Part shown: positions 9,701-13,507 of the stretch, piece after piece | Numbering within the stretch: the stretch's first letter is position 1 | Layout: every line of letters begins with the position of its first letter | Assembly: GCA_028565715.1 (NCBI GenBank) | Contig: JAOXYC010153328.1 | Location: 1-13,507 of the forward strand | Source: Phoronis pallida | Lineage: Eukaryota > Phoronida > Phoronidae | Length of the DNA stretch: 13,507 nt | Direction: 5' to 3' | Position numbers and translations under genes: made by a program | The notes under the pieces: model-generated | What the model was told of the DNA's origin: nothing | The model's input: the letters and a program-made list of their open reading frames with translations, nothing else | The model's database searches: none

Positions 9701-12700
9701 TTGGCCCTTTCTTCACGTTATTGTTACACAGCGATGAACAGTTACCGGCGTTTAACATATTCCAGGGTGATAATATTCCTGTCAGTGAGTACCAGGTATG
9801 TAACAGGTCTTCATTCAGTCTTTATTTTACCTTCAAGTGGAAGAATAAACCATTCAGCTTTGACCTATCTCACAACGAGGAAAATGGTAACCAGTCCGTA
9901 AAAGCGTATCTTCTACCATGCAGTGCAAACGAGGATTATCAATCAACGACAACGTCACTATCTGCCTACTGGACTGTGGAATCCTACGTACATGACCACG
10001 TGACCCACTACGAATGCGCAGTGTCTGAATATGCATGCTCGCAAGAATGCACTCATCTAATAAATCTTGTTTCATGGGTAAACCAGGGAACAAAGAAACA
10101 TTGTGAGTTTTCAGGAATAAACTTGAAATCGGGGTTTAAATACAAAGTTTTAGTACGTCCATGTTTTCAACACATGTGCTTCAAGACTTCAGCTTCAGAC
10201 GGAGTAATAATTGTACCAGAAACGCCAATTCATGGTGACATTGATGCAGATGTTAAACTTTCTGGGGAACCTGGTAACTACACAGCGTTGGTAAAACTCA
10301 AATGGCAACCATTTGTGGTATACTCTGGCAATGTTGTGAACAGAGTCAGTGATTATGGATGGACATTGTCAACCAGCACTCAGTACAAAGGAGCTACTAC
10401 CGCATGGAAATCAGTGTTTAACAAAACATCGGTAAGTACTCGTTTTTAAATTTCACGATCAGGAATTTGCTGCGATTGAACTATTTCTACTAGCTGGTTA
10501 GGGATCTGACTGAGCAACATGCCTTATTTATGTTGTATAAAATTTAAGTGTTTTTCTTTACTAACAATATGATTTATTTTGTTACAGGATCTTGACACGG
10601 TCTCATGGGGGAATCACAACTTACAGAGTATGTATGTTCTTCTACGCGGTTATTCGCTGGCAAATCTTTACACCACAACGTCTAAGGAGATCCATCAACA
10701 GGTCCAAAAGACAACAGGGATTGATCCAGCAGTTTATGACCTTATTAGAGAAAACATAGACCGATTTAGTGTTATTGTTCATGCATCACACATCCACTCA
10801 AAAAGGCTCGAAGAGTTGCATAGAGCTGAGGTTGACTTCACAAATGACACAAACCAAGCACTTGCCCTCTTTGCAGGACCTCTCTATACAGCTTACTCAT
10901 GGACTCTAACTACAGTCGCTGATACAAACATTAACTGTTCCGTAAACCCCCACTGCATAGCATCCCTGGAAACTTCTGAGAACTTTATTAACTTCCGAAG
11001 TATTAACCTGATTCACGGAGTGAGGTATTTCATGTGTCTTCACACCGACCGTCAAACAAGACGAGTGAAAGATTACGTTGAACATCTTTCCGAAATAAAC
11101 TTATGCAGCAATGGATTTGTGGTTGACACAAGTCCACCACATGCAGGTTCGGTCAGTGTTGTCAACAGTGAAAATGGGTTTGTCACCAATCTAAATTATT
11201 TGCTTCTGAGGTGGGATAGGTTCGTCGACATTGAAGAACATGTACCAGGTGTCACGTCTGGTGTAAGATCATACTGGTACTCAGTTGGTGAGTGATTTCC
11301 GGATTTATTTTATTTCACATTCATGATTTCCTTTTTTTAAAAGGGTGTGCACTTTTCATTGTACGGACTAGTATATATTGAGATCATTGTGTCAGAAACA
11401 CTTTTAATTCACACAACATAGTAAGCTGTTTATGTCCCTGCTTATGGTCCTACGATGCCTTCGGAATTGGTTGATATTTGTATGGCGTTAACTCATTTAG
11501 GTACCGCTGATGGTGTTGATAACATCGTTGGACAAACGCACGCCGGGCTCCAGACTCAAGCAAGTCTAGACAACATAACACTGCAGGATGGACAACAGTA
11601 CTTCGTGACTGTTCAAGGTACAACTTTTTGAGACATCATGACAAATCAAGACAATTTCCTCAATTGATCAAGTCACCGATAACACCACAAATTTCATTCT
11701 TAAAAGACCTTCAGAAATGGCTATACTGATTGATTTATCAATCCATAAATCAATTAACCTTGTTGTACGCTTCTATCGTAAGTTCAAATAGAAATTCTGC
11801 AGTAAGATTTGACTAATAATGAGATTTTCTAACATAAGAACTGCAACATAACGAAATACTCGCTTGGACAACTGTTTTTTCATTACTTTTATTGCTCTTT
11901 GTTTATTTCTTTTCAACTTTCTGTTTTTACTTTTTTTCCAGCTGAAGATTATGTTGGCCATGTCATCTCAGCATCTTCAAACCCGTTTGTTGTGGACACC
12001 ACGCCTCCCATCGCTGGAATCTTACACATTGGTTCGCCACATGGAAGTCGGAGACATCTTACAGGACAACTGTTGGAGTTTCACTGGTTTGACTTTGAGG
12101 ACAAGGAAAGTGGGATTTTGACGTACGAGTTTGCTCTTGGTTCTGCATCAGACAGACAAGACATAGCGCGGTTCCTTGAGTATACAACGAGTTATGTAAC
12201 TATTGATAGCACCAATCTTCTCGATGGACACACGTATTATCCTCAACTCAAGGTAATATTTTACAAAATAAGATTTTTTTGTGAAATGTTGTTGCATTCG
12301 GTCTGTTATTGTATATATTCATATATATTCATCACACACTGCACTCTGATGTTTTTACAATAACTTTCTAGGTAACCAATGGAGCAGGTTTAATAACCAC
12401 GTTGACGGAGAAATTCACATTCGACACTTCTCCGCCCTCAATTGGTGTAGTGAGAGATTGCTCAAATCTCACCAGTGTGGACGACGTAGACTTTCAGACA
12501 AACACGTCACATCTGTGTGCTTCGTGGAGTGGCTTTCATGACCCACACTCCCATGTTAAAGAGTTCCACGTAGGATATGAAGAGGAGGAAATACTTCCAA
12601 TATTGTCAAACGTCGGTCATGTAACAAGTAAGTCCAAAGTTCAATGCTTCACTTGTCCATTGTGGACTTCATATCGCTAATAAGGGTATTAGAAAATTCG

Positions 12701-13049
12701 GACGAGACAACATTTTTCTTCTAAAACTTAAGAAAGGTATGCCTGTCAATTAGCAATAATCCAAATTGTATTAAGCTACCTTTGGCAGTTAAAAGGGTTT
12801 TGATCAATGCCACAATCAATATGTTTTTTAAAATCAATGATTAAAACCCGTTTTGCTCAAAGGTGTCATTTTGCCGGCAATATTAAGACCAGGGCGGAAG
12901 TATGTCGTTACTGTTGAAGCATGTAATACGGTTGGTCTGTGTACGACTACAACATCAGATGGCGTTCTTATCGACCCATCTCCACCAATAGCAGGTCTTG
13001 TTACACTCGGTCATAGGCAGTTCAAACATAGTCGTTATCAGGCATCTAG
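671..13049 (+). CDS. Large modular extracellular protein, EGF-like plus DTSPP beta-sandwich repeats (partial, 13 exons)
   Basis: This is the gene-level entry; exons follow separately. Thirteen exons join with matched phases (1,1,1,1,2,0,1,0,1,1,0,1 at successive junctions) and no stop, giving about 2,044 codons. The order is three six-cysteine EGF-type modules, a roughly 200-residue unassigned region, then about a dozen fibronectin-III-like beta-sandwich modules. Module ends carry linkers such as VDASPPTTG, VDETPP, VDTSPPHAG, VDTTPPIAG, FDTSPPSIG and IDPSPPIAG, about 105-109 residues apart where the repeat is most regular. More than twenty N-x-S/T sequons and no hydrophobic membrane segment indicate an extracellular product. 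The start codon, signal peptide and C-terminus lie outside the window. Proteins with this EGF plus repeated D-x-T-P-P layout occur as uncharacterised large proteins in marine invertebrates, to my recollection. Adhesion, matrix or recognition roles are guesses. Exon structure is confident; function is unknown. Confidence 0.85.
770..1937 (+). other. Intron between EGF-like exons 1 and 2
   Basis: A 1,168-bp phase 1 intron, mostly the mariner-like MITE. Outside it I see only AT-rich sequence and two TACATGTA palindromes near its 3' end. Confidence 0.75.
913..1668. mobile_element. Mariner-like MITE with long terminal inverted repeats
   Basis: The element begins CAGGGTGTCCCATAAGTAAT and ends with its reverse complement, and each end is flanked by TA (911-912, 1669-1670), the target duplication of Tc1/mariner elements. 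The inverted repeats are long: about 913-1151 on the left and 1447-1668 on the right, diverged by scattered substitutions and small indels. The inner 295 bases hold no transposase frame, and 756 bp is too short for an autonomous element. It is therefore a non-autonomous copy, mobilised in trans when active. It lies in the intron between the first two cysteine-rich exons. The CAGGGTG start is common to mariner-type elements. Confidence 0.85.
1938..2066 (+). CDS. Exon: atypical six-cysteine EGF-type module 2
   Basis: A 129-bp phase 1-1 exon between the acceptor ATTTACAG and the donor GTATGT. Joined to the previous exon it continues RCDQCPHIRNC without a stop. Cysteine spacing is C-x5-C-x4-C-x8-C-x2-C-x16-C. 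Six cysteines fit the EGF fold, but two residues between cysteines four and five and sixteen before the last are unusual for canonical EGF. A furin-like or growth-factor-receptor-type cysteine-rich module is the alternative reading. It sits between two better EGF-like modules, so an EGF-derived module is the simplest explanation. The preceding intron holds the mariner-like MITE and the following one the retroelement tail. Confidence 0.75.
2304..2321. repeat. Perfect 8-bp hairpin in intron
   Basis: TTGACAGC and GCTGTCAA are separated by two bases. Similar TTTGACA words recur between about 2125 and 2310. No function is implied. Confidence 0.6.
2508..2632 (-). mobile_element. Retroelement 3' tail with stem-loop
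   Basis: Read on the minus strand, a stem-loop comes first (GATCAGCT at 2591-2598 pairs with AGCTGATC at 2622-2629, with an inner GGTTT/AAACC pairing), then repeated TTGTA units, then GGTGATAATAAA and a short (CTAT)n tract. A structured end, TGATAATAAA-like sequence and terminal microsatellite fit the 3' end of a non-LTR retrotransposon or derived SINE. Nearly the same tail recurs at 13431-13507. The 5' extent toward higher coordinates is unknown, and no reverse transcriptase motif was seen. Confidence 0.6.
3333..3360. repeat. 14-bp tandem duplication
   Basis: AATAAATTAGCGTG is followed directly by AATAAATTAGTGTG, differing at one base. It is a recent small duplication in intron sequence. 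Confidence 0.7.
3576..3720 (+). repeat. 145-bp direct repeat, copy 1
   Basis: This copy matches 4031-4175 at an offset of 455 bases over its whole length. The strongest block is CAACCAGCCTCATTTCTCTC followed by TGCAAACCGAGCTCGAA, identical in both copies, while the first half has several substitutions. It contains a CTTTACAG word but no convincing coding frame. It may be a dispersed repeat inserted twice, or a tandem segmental duplication. Confidence 0.8.
4031..4175 (+). repeat. 145-bp direct repeat, copy 2
   Basis: Second copy of the 3576-3720 sequence, in the same orientation and the same intron. Both copies end at GGYACCA and similarity stops there, so the unit has a sharp right edge. Confidence 0.8.
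4461..4580 (+). CDS. Exon: EGF-like module 3
   Basis: A 120-bp phase 1-1 exon between a pyrimidine-rich acceptor (TCTGTTATAG) and the donor GTAAGT. It contains no ATG in the reading frame, so a start-codon-based search misses it. The translation begins KCSWLNNRSCWPGTC and ends GGKCE, with six cysteines spaced C-x7-C-x4-C-x8-C-x-C-x11-C. The CTC pair followed by SPG is typical of the EGF C-terminal half. Joining it to neighbours at phase 1 gives Ala at the left junction and Phe at the right, with no stop. A second AG at 4484-4485 would start the exon later and remove the first cysteine and the first half of the domain, so I prefer 4461. Confidence 0.78.
4827..5099 (+). CDS. Exon: unassigned extracellular region
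   Basis: A 273-bp phase 1-1 exon after ATTACAATTTCAG and before GTAATT. It encodes 90 complete residues (plus the split codon at each end) with only two cysteines, an early Ser/Glu/Asp-rich stretch and then alternating hydrophobic segments such as FKFEFIFHFSV and AYISAYHFGIVG that look like beta strands. I recognise no family. It follows the cysteine-rich modules and precedes the beta-sandwich repeats, so it may be the start of a separate beta-rich domain continued in the next two exons. The phase match on both sides and an open frame across its whole length support it as a true exon. Confidence 0.8.
5382..5523 (+). CDS. Exon: unassigned region, phase 1 to phase 2
   Basis: A 142-bp exon between the acceptor TTTCGATGCAG and the donor GTGAAC. 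It enters at phase 1 and leaves at phase 2, completing an Arg codon with the next exon. It encodes 46 full codons, beginning TRVHSGPITPLSSGCSLAF, with two cysteines 17 residues apart and ending QELLNGF. There is no ATG in frame, so it is invisible to start-based searches. It lacks any recognisable motif and probably belongs to the same domain as its neighbours; the pair of cysteines could form a disulfide. Confidence rests on splice signals and on the phase fit with both flanking exons. Confidence 0.78.
5524..5958 (+). other. Phase 2 intron with two short inverted repeats
   Basis: A 435-bp intron. It contains a 7-bp hairpin (TCGACTA 5703-5709, TAGTCGA 5713-5719) and an 11-bp inverted repeat (TTATGAGTAAC 5752-5762, GTTACTCATAA 5831-5841). 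Nothing else is recognised. Confidence 0.7.
5959..7126 (+). CDS. Exon: end of unassigned region and first beta-sandwich modules
   Basis: A 1,168-bp exon, phase 2 in (acceptor GTATATTTCCAG) and phase 0 out (donor GTATGA). The frame is open from the acceptor, so the ATG at 6014 is internal, not a start. The first 80 or so residues, from YCIHYRALGGG, contain three cysteines and complete the unassigned region. From about 6199 two repeat modules can be made out: one from TFGGWSDF to about 6485, ending near VSEVKDMVGNVKHARRFV, and a second from LTVNWTKHF (about 6580) to the linker VNFDSSPPVI near 6925. A third begins with DGDSGLHDVKWKLG and is completed in the next exon. Four sequons (NIT, NST, NWT, NDT) are present. 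Modules here match the later ones only loosely. Confidence 0.85.
7127..7606 (+). other. Phase 0 intron
   Basis: A 480-bp intron with a 14-bp palindrome (AAGTTTTAAAACTT, 7315-7328) and one TACATGTA (7565-7572). No gene or element is seen. Confidence 0.75.
7607..8804 (+). CDS. Exon: beta-sandwich modules with clear ESG signature
   Basis: A 1,198-bp exon, phase 0 in (acceptor CTTTCTTTTTTAG) and phase 1 out (donor GTAGGT). It finishes the module begun in the previous exon with YYFTLTARNNALLSN and the linker LVDASPPTTGVVHDG. The next module is the cleanest in this half: NWHGFFDHESGVRYYKYTF, then YVLSVAAFNGAN, and a linker SNGVVVDCASPQF near 8130, about 106 residues after the previous linker. A longer, cysteine-containing interval of about 179 residues follows, up to the linker VDETPPKMSG near 8660. 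The exon ends inside another module after GIAGYQFAIG. Seven sequons occur. An antisense open frame at 7999-8361 is a shadow of this exon. Confidence 0.88.
8996..10431 (+). CDS. Exon: divergent beta-sandwich modules
   Basis: The longest exon in the window, 1,436 bp, phase 1 in (acceptor TTCTATTTTTTCAG) and phase 0 out (donor GTAAGT). It completes the module interrupted by the previous intron, with CGKISLKVFNKAGLYHI and the linker IIDSGIPPSPGLVFD near 9210. A module with RFCVGWTGFTSHDKLEYFVG follows, ending about ASDGAVV. Then comes a stretch with no clear linker, next a module with LSAYWTVES and YKVLVRPCFQH, and a degenerate linker IVPETPIHGDID near 10220. The last module starts at LVKLKWQPF and is cut by the next intron. 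Eight sequons are present. These modules keep the strand pattern but have lost much of the D-x-T-P-P linker, so boundaries are approximate. Confidence 0.86.
10588..11287 (+). CDS. Exon: modules leading into the regular DTSPP repeats
   Basis: A 700-bp exon, phase 0 in (acceptor TTATTTTGTTACAG) and phase 1 out (donor GTGAGT). The first two thirds are poorly alignable to the repeat, with a predicted mix of helix and strand (for example DLIRENIDRFSVIVHASH). A module then follows with YTAYSWTLTTVADTN, an INLIHGVRYFMCL strand and the linker SNGFVVDTSPPHAGSVS near 11125. The next module opens with LLLRWDRFVDIE and SGVRSYWYSVG, where the intron cuts the glycine codon. Two sequons are present. The open frame extends a little upstream into the intron from a TTG, but the acceptor and phase 0 match fix the exon start at GAT. 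Confidence 0.87.
11501..11617 (+). CDS. Exon: small mid-module exon
   Basis: A 117-bp phase 1-1 exon after AACTCATTTAG and before GTACAA. It has no ATG and is too short for routine frame searches. It reads TADGVDNIVGQ at the start and LQDGQQYFVTVQ at the end, with one sequon (NIT). Placed between its neighbours it restores a complete module: SGVRSYWYSVG, then TADGVDNIV, then the Y-F-V-T-V-Q strand, then AEDYVGHV and the linker VDTTPPIAG. The resulting linker-to-linker distance is 109 residues, matching the next two repeats (106 and 105). That periodicity is strong independent support for an otherwise easily missed exon. Skipping it would keep the frame but remove 39 residues. Confidence 0.85.
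11618..11941 (+). other. Phase 1 intron with 10-bp hairpin and strong pyrimidine tract
   Basis: A 324-bp intron. ATTGATTTAT (11729-11738) and ATAAATCAAT (11745-11754) form a perfect stem with a 6-base loop. The last 70 bases are very T-rich, ending CTTTTTTTCCAG, a strong acceptor. Confidence 0.75.
11942..12252 (+). CDS. Exon: module end, VDTTPPIAG linker and next module
   Basis: A 311-bp exon with a long pyrimidine tract before the acceptor (CTTTTTTTCCAG), phase 1 in and phase 0 out (donor GTAATA). It starts with the strand AEDYVGHVISASSNPF, gives the linker VVDTTPPIAGILHIG and then the signature HWFDFEDKESGILTYEFALG. It ends with LLDGHTYYPQLK, the penultimate strand of the module. All parts align with the clean module in the 7607-8804 exon. 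The first ATG in frame does not mark the exon start; the true left edge is the acceptor at 11941. Confidence 0.88.
12372..12627 (+). CDS. Exon: FDTSPPSIG linker and next module start
   Basis: A 256-bp exon, phase 0 in (acceptor TAACTTTCTAG) and phase 1 out (donor GTAAGT). It begins VTNGAGLITTLTEKF, the last strand of a module, then the linker FDTSPPSIGVVRDC and the signature ASWSGFHDPHSHVKEFHVG. The usual E-S-G triplet of the signature is replaced by HSH here. Two sequons occur, NLT and NTS. The frame runs on past the donor to a stop at 12678, but the GTAAGT donor and the phase 1 match to the next exon mark the end at 12627. Confidence 0.86.
12863..13049 (+). CDS. Exon: module end and IDPSPPIAG linker (last in window)
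   Basis: A 187-bp exon after TTTTGCTCAAAG and before GTAAGT, phase 1 in and phase 2 out. It encodes the module strand RPGRKYVVTVEACNTVG, then SDGVLIDPSPPIAGLV, 105 residues after the previous linker. The V-E-A-x-N-T-V-G segment matches the A-x-N-x-A-G strand common to fibronectin-III-like folds. Because it ends at phase 2, the gene must continue beyond the window; no compatible next exon was seen in the remaining 458 bases. Confidence 0.86.
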
Positions 13050-13507
13050 GTAAGTAAATAGGCTAGTTTATATCGATAACATTTTTTACAACAGTGCGTC
13101 ACTATTTAATGACTGTTATATTAGATAATCTTGTTAAGAAGACCAATTTAAATTATTTTTAAAAGTAACTAGATACTGACGCCTGATGACGTAACGGGAG
13201 GTTTACATCATCATATTTTTACCGCGGCGTCACAAATTTACATATCTGGCCATAACTTTTTTGATTTCGAACGTACACAATTTTTGTTTTTTACTTGTTC
13301 CTTTTATTGAGACATTTCCAACGATATTTTCAAAATGTCAATTTAACGTATTTTAACAATCGACGCTGCAATAGACGCCCCTTTTTCATGATGATTTCAT
13401 TATTTTTAGTAAATGTTGTTATAATCAAAAGATAAGATAAGATAAGATAAGATATATTTATTATCACCAATAAAATACAATACAATACAATTAATTATTA
13501 TACTGAT
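13050..13507 (+). other. Start of a phase 2 intron running off the window
   Basis: These 458 bases follow the last GTAAGT donor. No acceptor followed by a module-like frame in the right phase is present. The stretch at 13160-13430 has no recognised content, and the end is the second retroelement tail. Confidence 0.7.
13431..13507 (-). mobile_element. Second retroelement 3' tail, cut by window edge
   Basis: A (GATAA)n microsatellite at 13431-13454 is followed by TTTATTATCACCAATA and repeated ACAAT units, ending TATTATAC. This matches 2525-2572 in order and strand. Read on the minus strand it is the 3' end of the same element family; the body would lie beyond the right edge. Confidence 0.55.

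Noticed and set aside
13304-13437. Possible next exon after the AG near 13309
   Set aside because: A frame in the right phase is open, but the translation lacks module features, no donor is convincing, and the region looks like AT-rich repeat sequence.

Overview
The window looks like AT-rich animal nuclear DNA, most likely from a mollusc and possibly a bivalve. All of the credible coding sequence lies on the plus strand and is broken up by GT-AG introns. The introns carry short DNA-transposon and retrotransposon remnants. The palindrome TACATGTA recurs in the non-coding DNA, which I associate with bivalve genomes. The lineage is an inference, because no marker gene is present. There is no bacterial-style operon, RNA gene or CRISPR array.

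One large gene accounts for all the convincing coding sequence. I can join thirteen consecutive exons (671-769, 1938-2066, 4461-4580, 4827-5099, 5382-5523, 5959-7126, 7607-8804, 8996-10431, 10588-11287, 11501-11617, 11942-12252, 12372-12627, 12863-13049). Intron phase matches at all twelve junctions and there is no in-frame stop, giving about 2,044 complete codons. The first exon starts and the last ends inside a codon, so both ends of the protein lie outside the window. The order is: three small six-cysteine modules, each on a symmetric phase 1-1 exon; a stretch of about 200 residues with no family I recognise; then roughly a dozen beta-sandwich (fibronectin-III-like) modules of about 105-115 residues. 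The modules are joined by linkers of the type VDTSPPxAGxV and have a central W-x-G-F-x-D-x-E-S-G-I-x-x-Y signature. More than twenty N-glycosylation sequons, the EGF-like cysteines and the absence of any membrane segment here point to a large secreted or surface-anchored extracellular protein. I do not recognise a named gene, and its ligand or partner cannot be read from the sequence.

The left part (1-4460) is mostly intron and rich in repeats: a near-perfect foldback (303-436 against 490-624) just before the first EGF exon; a 756-bp mariner-like MITE (913-1668) with long terminal inverted repeats and TA flanks; a retroelement 3' tail with a stem-loop (about 2510-2632, minus strand); and a 145-bp sequence duplicated in direct orientation (3576-3720 and 4031-4175). 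The right part is exon-dense, with short introns. After the last exon, the final 458 bases are intron ending in a second copy of the retroelement tail.

I found no convincing multi-gene system. The points most worth a second look are the modular extracellular protein, the recurrent intron positions inside its modules, and the mobile-element remnants in its 5' introns.
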